NCBI GenBank assembly: GCA_022360715.1
Contig: JAKSCG010000191.1
Coordinates: 1-64,000 of the forward strand
From: Halanaerobiales bacterium
Lineage (GTDB): Bacteria > Bacillota > Halanaerobiia > Halanaerobiales > DTU029
Direction of reading: 5' to 3'
Length of the DNA: 64,000 bases
The first letter of the stretch is position 1; each line of letters begins with the position of its first letter. The position numbers were made by a program, and so were the translations under genes. This document shows positions 18,120 to 27,586 of the stretch, piece by piece. The notes beneath the pieces were generated by a model. It saw only the letters and a list, made by a program, of their open reading frames with translations, had not been told where the DNA came from and made no database searches.

Positions 18120-19922
18120 TTATCTGTACCAATCTTTTTGGGCCATATACATTTCCTGGTATAAGCCGTTGGTATTGATTAATTCCCGGTGTGTTCCATC
18201 CTGGACAATCATGCCCTCAGCAATGACGATAATTCTGTCGGCGTTTTTGGCAAAACCAAGCCGGTGTGAGATAAATAACACCAGTCTGTCTTCGGCCAGG
18301 GAAAATATATATTGATACATTTCTATCTCAGCAATAGGGTCGAGATATGCCGTCGGTTCATCTAATATCCATACATTGGCGTCTTTTTGAGCCAATAAAC
18401 GGGCAATAGCCAGTCTTTGCCACTGCCCCTTCGACAATTCGACCCCTGCTTTTAATTGACCTAAATTAGTATGTATGCCAGCCGGTTGATTGGCAATAAA
18501 ATCATCTAGTTCAACTCTTTTTAGTATATTGGTTATTTGATCATCACTTAAAGGATTACCGCCACACCCTAGTTCAATATTTTCTTTGACCGTCATTTGA
18601 TATTGTCCAAAATCCTGCAAAATAGCGGTTGGTATTACTTTTATCTTTTCATACTCACCTTGATATCCGCTTAATAGGCGGAGGATGATCGAGATTAAAG
18701 TTGTTTTTCCGCTTCCGTTATGCCCGACTATTGCTATCTTCTCACCGGGCCGAAATTGTCCGTTAACACCCTTTAAGGCATATTTTTCTGACTGCGGATA
18801 GCTGTATTTAATATTGTTTAATTTTATTAGCCCTTTGTTTTCAGTGCCCTGTCCACTAGGCGCTTCAAAATGCTTGGAGCTTTCACTTAGAGCGATAATA
18901 TCATAATAGGAAAGCAATACCTTGACATACCAGTTGCCGTTTAGCATAAACATTGCAAACTGCTTGATAATTGTAAACATGTTAGCCAGCAAGGCAATAA
19001 CCATCGCATAATAGCCTATTTGATATTCACCTGTTGCCACCCCTTGACCAACTAATACTGCCGTAAGAAAGAAAGTAATCATAAATAATACAGAGGTAGC
19101 CAGTTCCGATGTAAAGGAGAGCGTATTCAGTTTTAAATAGTTCCTTTTCTCCCTTTTTATATAATAATCTAACCGTTCGATAAAGAAAGACAAGGTTCGG
19201 TTGGTTTGAATATTCTGCTGGTTAATCCTATTCCCCAATATATTACTAAAATAGTTTTGCCTTCTGGATTCCGGTGAAACATAAGTCCTCCAATAATCCA
19301 ATTGCTGATCGGTAACCTTGACCGAAAAAATACTGCTAATCACTATCGCTAAAAAAATAACCAGAACATAAAAAAGATTAATCTTTGCAAGCATAATACC
19401 GTAAACAATAATCATTACACTAATCCGGATTATCTCCGATACTCCATAGATGGCATGATGATATTGCTCACTTGCTTGTTTGGCGTGATTGATCTTTTCA
19501 TGAAAAGCGTTGTTTTCATACCATTCATAGGATATTGATGATAATTTATCGGTAATTTTCTGCTCAACAGCAAAGCTTATCTCGCTTATATACCTTTCTT
19601 TTATTTTATTGTTAATGTTTTGGATTAGTTGAAAGAATAATAGTGCTGATAAAAAGCCAAAAAAGGCAAGAATAATACTGGTAAAGTTATACCCGCTATC
19701 ATGATTGATATAAGCTGATACACCGTTTGTCGCATATTCGGTAAATTTCAAATTAAGATAACTGGCCGCTATCGTTAAAGACGACAAGCCAATAATTACG
19801 GTTGTCTGGAATTTATATTTTCCGTATAATTCCTTTATAATACTAAGCTGGATCGAAAAGAACTGAGTAATTGTGACCTTATCCTGCATTGCTTTACTTA
19901 TTTTTTTCCGCCGTTTCTTCAT
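18120..19922 (-). CDS. ABC half-exporter 4 of the array, altered signature motif
   Basis: 600 residues, membrane domain (about 25-330) and ATPase (about 360-590). Walker A GHNGSGKTT, Q-loop LQDFG, Walker B VWILDEPTAYLDP and H-loop SHRLG are present. The signature reads LSKGQWQRL, a lysine replacing the first glycine of SGG. One weakened composite site is common in heterodimeric exporters. This gene overlaps half-exporter 5 by an ATGA junction, so the 5/4 pair is a plausible heterodimer with one degenerate site. It ends with the family tail MYMAQKDWYR. Confidence 0.88.
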   Translation of the reverse strand: MKKRRKKISKAMQDKVTITQFFSIQLSIIKELYGKYKFQTTVIIGLSSLTIAASYLNLKFTEYATNGVSAYINHDSGYNFTSIILAFFGFLSALLFFQLIQNINNKIKERYISEISFAVEQKITDKLSSISYEWYENNAFHEKINHAKQASEQYHHAIYGVSEIIRISVMIIVYGIMLAKINLFYVLVIFLAIVISSIFSVKVTDQQLDYWRTYVSPESRRQNYFSNILGNRINQQNIQTNRTLSFFIERLDYYIKREKRNYLKLNTLSFTSELATSVLFMITFFLTAVLVGQGVATGEYQIGYYAMVIALLANMFTIIKQFAMFMLNGNWYVKVLLSYYDIIALSESSKHFEAPSGQGTENKGLIKLNNIKYSYPQSEKYALKGVNGQFRPGEKIAIVGHNGSGKTTLISIILRLLSGYQGEYEKIKVIPTAILQDFGQYQMTVKENIELGCGGNPLSDDQITNILKRVELDDFIANQPAGIHTNLGQLKAGVELSKGQWQRLAIARLLAQKDANVWILDEPTAYLDPIAEIEMYQYIFSLAEDRLVLFISHRLGFAKNADRIIVIAEGMIVQDGTHRELINTNGLYQEMYMAQKDWYR

Positions 19923-21751
19923 GCGCTACCAACTGCTTCTTCTTGATATAGCTCTTTCTGGGCATAGAACAGTTTGGCATAATATCCGTTTTTCGCTATT
20001 AGTTCTTCATGGCTTCCTTCCTCAGTTAGCTTGCCGTCTTGCATCATTATAATCCGGTCGGCCAGCCGGGCAAAACCGATACGGTGGGAGATTAAAATTG
20101 CCGTCTTATTCTGCAAATTTGTTCTTAAGTTCTCAATCAACTCCATTTCTTTTAACGGATCAATCGAAGCCGTCGGTTCATCAAAAAGCAATATCTCGGG
20201 TCTTCCCATATAAGTCGAGGCAATGACCAGTCTCTGCCATTCACCGCCGGATAGATCAATTCCTTCCTCATCATACTCTTTGCCGAGTACAGTTTGATCT
20301 TTTTTTGCATAGCCGGCGATAAAAGAATTGATCCCTGATTTATTATAAGCAAGGGCCAATTCATTTTGTTCGGAGATTTTATCAATTCTCCCCAGCCCTA
20401 CGAAGTTTCTTATTTGTAGTGAGAATTTGGAAAACTCCTGTGGGGCGATCCCATAATACTTGAAAACATCGCTCCGGTTTTCTTGCCGGAGATAATTTCC
20501 GTTAAGCATTACTTGGCCCGAATCCGGTTCAATCGAACCACTCATTATTTTGGCAAGCGTTGTTTTTCCGCTACCGTTGTAGCCGAGTATGCTGATTATT
20601 TCTCCTTTTTTTATCTTTAACGAAACATTGTCCACCGCTTTTTGCGAGCTATTCGGATATCTGTAAGAAACATTATGAATTTCCAGGCTGTCCAAAAGGC
20701 CCCATCTGACTTTCATATCCTCTGTTTTGGGCTGCTTTAAACCCTTTATTTCAGCATCACTAATCGGCATAACAAAGTCATAATAATCGCTTAAATATTT
20801 TGTATCTTTATAGACACCTGATAAGGTAGTACTGACTAAATTATTGATCTGTCCATAACAAATATCGATCAGACCAAAAAGCATTACAAATGTTCCGACA
20901 TCATATTTTTTATTATAAATCCCCAATAATAGTATTCCAACGGCCAGGGTGCGCGCTCCCCACTTAATCACGGCGGATCGATTTTGCAACTTGATCCGTT
21001 CAATTGACACCGTTAACCGTTCCAAACGCAGCTTATCATATATTTTGACCCATTTTTTATAGATAAATCTCTTATATTGATAAATCCTGACTTCTTTGGC
21101 ATATGCCTTGTCGGTCAAGAGGGCTTTGTAGTAATCGGACAAGCGGTTTTCTTTAACCTGTTCTTTATCAAGCTGATACTCTTTCCTGGCGATATCCCGG
21201 TTGGTAAAGAACAGGATTATTCCAATGAGCAGACAAAATAAGATCAATAATGGTTCATAGATGATAAATAAGGTTACAGCTCCAACTAAAACACCGAGAT
21301 CGGAAAAGAACAAACTGGTCAGTGCACCAATATAAGAGCTGATTCTATCGGTGTTATTCCCTACAAATGAATACCTTTCCATAAATTGATCGTTAAAAAA
21401 CATCTGCTGAGCAGTTTGCTCACTCTTTAACATAAAGATCTTTTGAAATAGTCCATTGACATTCAACCGGTAGCTGTTTTGTCCAAATGCTCCCAAGAAT
21501 CCACTTGCCATATTAATAAAATATAATCCGACATATGCGATGGTAAAGCTGATAAATAAAGTGCTGATCTCCCCTGCTTCAATATTGGCATGTAATTCAT
21601 TGATTATCCTTCTATTGACCACATTAACAAAGATACCCAATGCAGAAGATACAGCCAACAATAAGACATTTACCAAAATATACGGAAAGCAAAATTTAAT
21701 TGCTGTCCTGGTAATCCAGTATATTTTTTTTGCGTGTACATTCTTATCCAT
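19919..21751 (-). CDS. ABC half-exporter 5 of the array
   Basis: 610 residues, membrane domain (about 10-330) and ATPase (about 360-590). Walker A GYNGSGKTT, Q-loop PQEFS, signature LSGGEWQRL, Walker B ILLFDEPTASIDP and H-loop SHRIG are intact, as is the common tail LFYAQKELY. AAGGAG lies 8 bases before the ATG. It is preceded by its own promoter (21866-21894), so expression of half-exporters 5 to 1 can be separated from that of 9 to 6. The final codon overlaps the start of half-exporter 4 (ATGA). Confidence 0.88.
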   Translation of the reverse strand: MDKNVHAKKIYWITRTAIKFCFPYILVNVLLLAVSSALGIFVNVVNRRIINELHANIEAGEISTLFISFTIAYVGLYFINMASGFLGAFGQNSYRLNVNGLFQKIFMLKSEQTAQQMFFNDQFMERYSFVGNNTDRISSYIGALTSLFFSDLGVLVGAVTLFIIYEPLLILFCLLIGIILFFTNRDIARKEYQLDKEQVKENRLSDYYKALLTDKAYAKEVRIYQYKRFIYKKWVKIYDKLRLERLTVSIERIKLQNRSAVIKWGARTLAVGILLLGIYNKKYDVGTFVMLFGLIDICYGQINNLVSTTLSGVYKDTKYLSDYYDFVMPISDAEIKGLKQPKTEDMKVRWGLLDSLEIHNVSYRYPNSSQKAVDNVSLKIKKGEIISILGYNGSGKTTLAKIMSGSIEPDSGQVMLNGNYLRQENRSDVFKYYGIAPQEFSKFSLQIRNFVGLGRIDKISEQNELALAYNKSGINSFIAGYAKKDQTVLGKEYDEEGIDLSGGEWQRLVIASTYMGRPEILLFDEPTASIDPLKEMELIENLRTNLQNKTAILISHRIGFARLADRIIMMQDGKLTEEGSHEELIAKNGYYAKLFYAQKELYQEEAVGSA

Positions 21752-21865
21752 AAATATTTCTCCTTATTGATACCATTAGCCTGTAGCGGGTCAGTGTCTA
21801 ATCCTGTTTCCTTTTCCTGGATGAGCATTACACTATTTTGAAAAATCAATATATTATTTATCAAT

Positions 21866-21894
21866 AATATATTATTATTGGCCGATTATGTCAA
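21866..21894 (-). promoter_or_regulatory. internal promoter of the exporter array
   Basis: TTGACA (21889-21894), 17 bases, TATATT (21866-21871) on the minus strand, in the 148-base gap between half-exporters 6 and 5. An 11-bp inverted repeat (arms 21848-21858 and 21863-21873, AATATATTATT and complement) overlaps the -10 box and start point and could be an operator. Confidence 0.65.
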
Positions 21895-21899
21895 GATAT

Positions 21900-23711
21900 T
21901 TAGTCTAACTTACCTGCCTTTCTTTGTTCCCTCTGATACTGATTTGCCTGAAGCCTATATAGTAAGGCATATTTCCCATTTAAAGCCAGCAGCTCCTGAT
22001 GTGTACCCACTTCGATCAACTTCCCCTGATCTAAAACAAGAATTTTGTCGACAAAGCGGGTTGTTGTCAACCGGTGCGAAATGATAAGCAGCATTTTATC
22101 CTCGGCAAATGACATAATTGCCTGGTTGAACTCCGCTTCTGCTATCGGATCCAGTGCTGAGGTCGGTTCATCTAAAATATAGCAGTCGGCATCCTGGTAA
22201 ATGACCCTGGCAATCGCCACCTTTTGTTTTTCTCCGCCCGATAGAATTGTTCCGCTGTTATTAAATTCACGTGTGATGACCGTATGCAAACCATCGGGCA
22301 GTCTTTTATATTTATCACCGAATCCGGCCTTGTTGATCATTTTTTCGAGCGCTGCCCCTTCCTCCCCCAGTGGTCTCATCGCAATATTCTCACCCAGGGT
22401 ACAAGCATACAAATTGAAATCTTGAAACAAGCAGGAAAATCGTTTTCGATATGCCGCCAGCTCCAGCTCCTTTATATCCTGTTGATTATGATAAATATAA
22501 CCTTTTCCGGTTTCATATAACCTTAGCAGCAGCTTGATCAGCGTTGTCTTTCCCGCGCCATTAGCACCGACAATAGCGATTTTTTCCTTGCCGGAAAGCT
22601 GAAGAGAGATATCCTGTAAAGCGGCAGTCTGTGTTTTGTCATAAGCAAACTCTACATCTTGAAAGCCCATCATATCTGTTTTAGCCGGCATCACAGCATT
22701 AGGCTTTGATTTAATCTTTGATTCATAAAACCAGAATTGTTTAAATTTCTCAGTATACTGCGCATGGTCGGAAAACTCAGCTGCACGCCCCAGTATATAG
22801 GAAAAACTGGAATATATTAAACCAACACCATTATAAGCCCCTAAAAAAGAACCGATTGTAAGCGTCTTCGTTACGATAACCTGAAAAGACAGGAAAAAAA
22901 TGGTGACCAGTGTGACCAAAACATCCTCACCGATTAATTTTTTGAAAAAATCCAGTTTCCAGGTCAAACGGGTATGGGTGATTACTTTTTCCTTTATTTC
23001 TTCGTTTGTCTGCTCAAACATCGCTAATAAAACCTCGGAGATTTTACTGGTACGTAATTCCTTGGCATACTCCCTTAAATTGAAGGTTCGCCGTACATAA
23101 TTCTTTTTTCGCGATAAATCATTGATCAGCTGATTTAATTCAAACTGTTTTTTATTCTGTTTAAGGGTAAAAATAAAGGCGTAAAAACAACTTATAAAAA
23201 CGACTATCAAAATCCACCAGCTGGTTTTGGTAAGCAGAACAATGGTAGAAGATATAACAACCACCCTTAGCAGAATGCTGACCAAAGATTGCAAAAAAGC
23301 AAAGACACGATTATCAATCTCTGCCGATGTCCAGACAAAATTATTATAAAAATCCGCACTGTCATAGCAGTCAATATCACAGTTAATTGCCTTTTCATAC
23401 ACCGCCATATGCATTTTATCGGAAAAATTTTGCCTGGATACCTTCTCGATAATTTCTAGAAAAAATGCATTAAATACCCCCAAAATCAAAGCATAAAGGC
23501 AGAAGAGTAACAGCGGCCGTATAATGTTAGTAAATGAATTCTGTCCGATTACATTATCAATAATATGTTCCACCAGCCAAACATTAAACAGAGATTGCAA
23601 GGTTCCTTTCAAGGCAAACAACACAATCGAAATAATTAAGTAGGCCGGTACGTATTTCATCAGCAGTCGAAATAGAAAAAAATTGTTAGTAATAATCGCT
23701 CTGATTTTCAC
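21900..23711 (-). CDS. ABC half-exporter 6 of the array
   Basis: About 603 residues, membrane domain (about 10-320) and ATPase (about 345-575). Walker A GANGAGKTT, Q-loop FQDFN, signature LSGGEKQKV, Walker B CYILDEPTSALDP, H-loop SHRLTT and tail LYRLQANQYQ are intact. GTG codons at 23723 and 23711 could both serve as start; AGAGGTG is better placed for 23711. The start lies within the end of half-exporter 7, so the two are likely translated together and may form a heterodimer. The following gap holds a new promoter. Confidence 0.87.
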   Translation of the reverse strand: MKIRAIITNNFFLFRLLMKYVPAYLIISIVLFALKGTLQSLFNVWLVEHIIDNVIGQNSFTNIIRPLLLFCLYALILGVFNAFFLEIIEKVSRQNFSDKMHMAVYEKAINCDIDCYDSADFYNNFVWTSAEIDNRVFAFLQSLVSILLRVVVISSTIVLLTKTSWWILIVVFISCFYAFIFTLKQNKKQFELNQLINDLSRKKNYVRRTFNLREYAKELRTSKISEVLLAMFEQTNEEIKEKVITHTRLTWKLDFFKKLIGEDVLVTLVTIFFLSFQVIVTKTLTIGSFLGAYNGVGLIYSSFSYILGRAAEFSDHAQYTEKFKQFWFYESKIKSKPNAVMPAKTDMMGFQDVEFAYDKTQTAALQDISLQLSGKEKIAIVGANGAGKTTLIKLLLRLYETGKGYIYHNQQDIKELELAAYRKRFSCLFQDFNLYACTLGENIAMRPLGEEGAALEKMINKAGFGDKYKRLPDGLHTVITREFNNSGTILSGGEKQKVAIARVIYQDADCYILDEPTSALDPIAEAEFNQAIMSFAEDKMLLIISHRLTTTRFVDKILVLDQGKLIEVGTHQELLALNGKYALLYRLQANQYQREQRKAGKLD

Positions 23712-25518
23712 CTTGCTTTTCACCTCTTTTCACTGCCTGATATGAGTTGGCTTGGATCCGGAATAACTTGTAATAAAGACCTTTCTGTTGCATCAGTTCG
23801 GCATGGCTACCAGTTTCACCGATCCTTCCACCATCGATCATCAGTATTTTGTCGGCCATGATCGTACTGGAAAGCCTGTGCGAAATAAAAATAACTGTTT
23901 TATCCTTCAATTGCCGATAAATATTTTTATAGATAAGGTATTCAGCTTCCGGATCAAGCGAACTAGTCGGTTCGTCCAAAATTACGATCTCTGACCTGGC
24001 CGCAAAGGCTCGCGTCAGGGCCAACTTTTGTCGCTGGCCGCCGGATAATACGACACCGTCTTTAGCGAACTCTTTGCTCACCTGTGTTGCCACCCCTTTT
24101 TCCAAGGTTTGTATTTGATCATATAATCCGGCGTAGTGCAGGGCGTTTTCTATATTATCCCGGTTATCACTGCCCAGGGTGATATTAGTCCCTACTGATG
24201 CCGCAAATAACCTATAGTCCTGAAATACCGGCATAAAGCGTTCCCGATAATGTTTTAAATTGATCTCCCGTATATCGTAGCCATTGAGATAGATCGCACC
24301 GTCGGTGACATCATATAATCGCAAAAGCAGCTTAACCAAAGTGCTTTTTCCTGAACCGTTTCTACCTACAATCGCTACTTTTTCATTTTTATGGATAGTG
24401 AAATTAATGTCGCTTACGGCGCGCTCAGTCGAACCTTGATAAGAAAAACTCACCTGCTGAAAGGCGACCAGCAACTCGTCCCTTGTCTCAACTAGTAATC
24501 CTGATTCATTTTTAGTAATAGCCGGCTTTGCAGCCAGAAAAGCCTTGATATCAGTAACAAACAGACCGTTTTCCTGTAAAATATATATATTTCTGATGAT
24601 AGTGCTTACCTTCCAATTAAGATTTTTTATTGCATTTACCAGCACAGAAAAATCACTCAACATCAAACTCTTGCCAAAAATAAACCGCCATGCCCCATAG
24701 ATATAAGCAAACAATAATGTGAAGTTCGTTAACATAAAATCAGATACTATTCGTAGAAAGGCGAGCTTTTTACCGTAAAATTTGTAATTGTTCTTTATTT
24801 GAAGACTTGCCTCCTTATAATACTGCTCCAAACACTTAAAAATACCGCTTAACCTTAGCTCTAGAGCATATTCTTTCAAATAGACTATCCGGTTGACATA
24901 ATCCAGCTTTCGCTTTGATTCTATATCTTCCATAGTTAATTGATAGCGGATACTATTACCGATTTTCAAAGCGATAGTAGTTATTATCGGAATCACCATT
25001 AGCACCATGATCAGGGGATCGATTGTTACTACGTAACTGAGAACAAATATAATGGAAATGATGTTACTAAATAATTGAATACTGCTATTGACCACAATTT
25101 CTGCGGTCGGCTCTATTTTTGCAGCAGCTTTATTATAAGTTTCATAAAACTTTTTATTATCATAATGCTCCAAATCCAGCATCAGACATTTATTAAACAA
25201 AATTGTATGGAGGGATTGAGAAACCTGCAAGTCAAATAACGGTCTGAGTTTGATTGTATAATATGAATTTAATAAAATAACCAACAGTTTCAGGAAGATG
25301 GCCGCGATTGAAAAGATAATAATATCGGTAAACTTACCGTTTGTTTCTAAAATCTGGATAATAAACTTTATAAATAAAATTTCAAAAAGGAAGGATTGCA
25401 GTGCTTGTAATAAACCGACGGTACTCTGGACAATCAATTTGGCGGGACAGGCTTGCCAAACCAGACCAAGCATATAGGCAATTTGCTTAAAAAATGATAT
25501 TTTTTCTTTCTCCACCAT
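23686..25518 (-). CDS. ABC half-exporter 7 of the array
   Basis: About 610 residues from the ATG at 25518, which has AAGGGGTG just upstream; an earlier in-frame start at 25590 has no ribosome site. Membrane domain about 15-325, ATPase about 350-580. Walker A GRNGSGKST, Q-loop FQDYR, signature LSGGQRQKL, Walker B IVILDEPTSSLDP, H-loop SHRLSS and tail LFRIQANSYQ are intact. It overlaps half-exporter 6. Confidence 0.88.
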   Translation of the reverse strand: MVEKEKISFFKQIAYMLGLVWQACPAKLIVQSTVGLLQALQSFLFEILFIKFIIQILETNGKFTDIIIFSIAAIFLKLLVILLNSYYTIKLRPLFDLQVSQSLHTILFNKCLMLDLEHYDNKKFYETYNKAAAKIEPTAEIVVNSSIQLFSNIISIIFVLSYVVTIDPLIMVLMVIPIITTIALKIGNSIRYQLTMEDIESKRKLDYVNRIVYLKEYALELRLSGIFKCLEQYYKEASLQIKNNYKFYGKKLAFLRIVSDFMLTNFTLLFAYIYGAWRFIFGKSLMLSDFSVLVNAIKNLNWKVSTIIRNIYILQENGLFVTDIKAFLAAKPAITKNESGLLVETRDELLVAFQQVSFSYQGSTERAVSDINFTIHKNEKVAIVGRNGSGKSTLVKLLLRLYDVTDGAIYLNGYDIREINLKHYRERFMPVFQDYRLFAASVGTNITLGSDNRDNIENALHYAGLYDQIQTLEKGVATQVSKEFAKDGVVLSGGQRQKLALTRAFAARSEIVILDEPTSSLDPEAEYLIYKNIYRQLKDKTVIFISHRLSSTIMADKILMIDGGRIGETGSHAELMQQKGLYYKLFRIQANSYQAVKRGEKQGENQSDYY

Positions 25519-25581
25519 AGCAACACCCCTTGCTAATGAGTTTAATGGAATAAAACAAATAATCCTAACTAGCTTTGGGAA

Positions 25582-25701
25582 ATGATCCAATCATATGGGG
25601 AAGGACAGCGTAGATGGAATCTAAAAAGATACGGAACGGAAGAGCTAGATGATCAATCACCTGCTGATTATTACCAGATTATCAAAAACGATAATTATTG
25701 A
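25582..25701 (+). CDS. 39-codon plus-strand open frame between exporter genes
   Basis: In the gap between half-exporters 7 and 8 the opposite strand holds ATG to TGA for 39 codons: MIQSYGEGQRRWNLKRYGTE followed by a second half rich in acidic residues and tyrosine (ELDDQSPADYYQ). The composition is coding-like and hydrophilic. However, the upstream sequence (TTTGGGAA) is a poor ribosome site and the frame is blocked just before the ATG. It could be the last remnant of a decayed gene, a small protein, or chance. No family is recognised. Confidence 0.25.
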   Translation: MIQSYGEGQRRWNLKRYGTEELDDQSPADYYQIIKNDNY

Positions 25702-27573
25702 TAAATTTTCACCTCCAAATTGGCTTTATAAGCATTGGCTTGTTTTGTAAACATATCGTAATAAAGTCCATTATCTTCGATCAATTTTTGATGTGTTCCG
25801 ATATTAATTATCCTACCCTGATCGAGCATGATTATTTTATCGCAAATAACGGTAGTAGATAATCTATGGGAAACAAACAAGGCCGTCCTGTTCACCGCGA
25901 GTTCAACCAGATTTTTGTTTAACTCATATTCTGCCAAAGGATCAAGGGAACTGTTGGCTTCGTCTAATATCAAGACTGTTGCCTTTCTTATTATCGCTCT
26001 CGCTATAGCTAATTTTTGCCTTTCTCCGCCGGAGAGTTCAATTCCCTTTTCATCGAACTCGCGACTGATCACACTATTATAAGTATTTTTTAATTTCTTT
26101 ATCTTGTTCAATAAACCCGAGTTTTCTAAAGCAGCTTCTAATTGTTTATCCGGAATATCTCTGCCCAAGACAAAGGTTGTCCTTAATTGAAAATGCAAAA
26201 ATATTATAATCCTGCATTACCGATGAATAGCATTTTCGTAATTCTTTTATGTTATATTTCTTTATATCTATATTATTTATTAATACCTCCCCTTGACTTA
26301 CATCATATAGCCTCATAAGCAATTTTATTATTGTGCTCTTACCTGCTCCGTTTTTACCGACCAAAGCAACTTTTTCATTTTGTTTTATTGTAAAGCTTAG
26401 ATCATCAAGGACTATTTGTTTATGACCCGGATACTTAAATGTAACATTCCTGAATTCAATCTGGTTAATTTTATCTATATGTAGTTTGTCATCACTTAGA
26501 TCATTCTCTATTTTTGGTTTGTACTCCAGTATTACGCGCAGATATGAAACAAAATATTCACTCTCAAAATTTAGATTATCAAATGATCTAATAATATCGG
26601 CTAAAGAAGATGATATGGAAAAACATGATGAATACAAAAAAGTAAACTCTCCCAATGTAAGAGCTCCTTTAATTGTTTGGTAGGCAATATGTAATATAAG
26701 AGCCGGTGTAATAAAAAATAAATTAATTGAAAATATGATATTTTTAAAACGCCAATATTTTAAATTGGATTCCTTAAACAATTTATATCTTTCTTTAAAA
26801 GAACTGTTTATTTTATCAAGTAAAAAACTTGATAAATTATTAAGTCGAACCTCTTTGGCAAAGGCCTTATAATGTGATAGCCTTTTAATATATTCCGCCT
26901 TTCTGTTAATACTTTGTTCCGCTTCATAAAGTTCATGTGAATACCGATTAGATACATTTTGATCATAAAATGTTATTATCACCATAACGATAATTATAAT
27001 CATAATTGTCGGGCTAAAAGTAAAGATAATGGCCAGATAAGCCAGTGAACTTATGATTGATTGAATAACAGTCATTAAATGGTTTAAAATATGGATTGCT
27101 TTACTGTCGGCAACCCTGATTGCTTTAGTATAAGTATCATAAAAAACTTCATTTTCATAACACTCTAAGTCTTGCAGCATAGCTTTTTTAATAAATAGCC
27201 TTTGCAGATAATTTTTCAGCTTATATTCTTTTCTTGCTGTATTTATATTAGTTATTTTCGTATATATCATGTCAATAATCCATATGGTCAAATTTAAAAT
27301 GATTACTATTTTTACAACATTAATAAGATTATTGGTAGAAATTGCATCTATTATCCACTTCAAATATAAAGAACGTAATAAAGTTAGTGTCGCATCCAAA
27401 AAAATTGAAATAAACCGGAGGATAACATATACTTTATCGCCCTGCCACAGATATTTAAGCATCAGCTTAGTATCCAGATATGTTTGTTTAAGCGAGTGTC
27501 TGTTCTTCATCTTTCTCACCATAAATTCTATAAATTCCCTTTTTAAAATGTTAAAGGTATCTCCCTTATTCAT
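25695..27573 (-). pseudogene. ABC half-exporter 8 of the array, split by a frameshift
   Basis: The N-terminal frame (27573 down to 26146) encodes the membrane domain and the ATPase up to Walker A GKNGAGKST and Q-loop MQDYN. The second frame (from about 26198 to 25695) carries signature LSGGERQKL, Walker B VLILDEANSSLDP, H-loop SHRLST and tail MFTKQANAYK. The frames join at CTTGGGCAGAGA (CCC at 26164-26166 on the plus strand). With one G fewer the protein reads DNLCLGRDIPDKQLEAAL, as expected from the paralogues. The whole would be about 625 residues. The run is only three bases, so slippage is unlikely; sequencing error or a recent mutation is more probable. The start has GGTG 7 bases upstream. 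Confidence 0.85.
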
Positions 27574-27586
27574 TATATTTCACCTA

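Noticed and set aside
21670-21864. 64-codon frame overlapping the start of half-exporter 5
   Set aside because: It begins inside the promoter palindrome and runs out of frame into a clear membrane domain. A shorter piece (from the ATG CTC codons) has no ribosome site.
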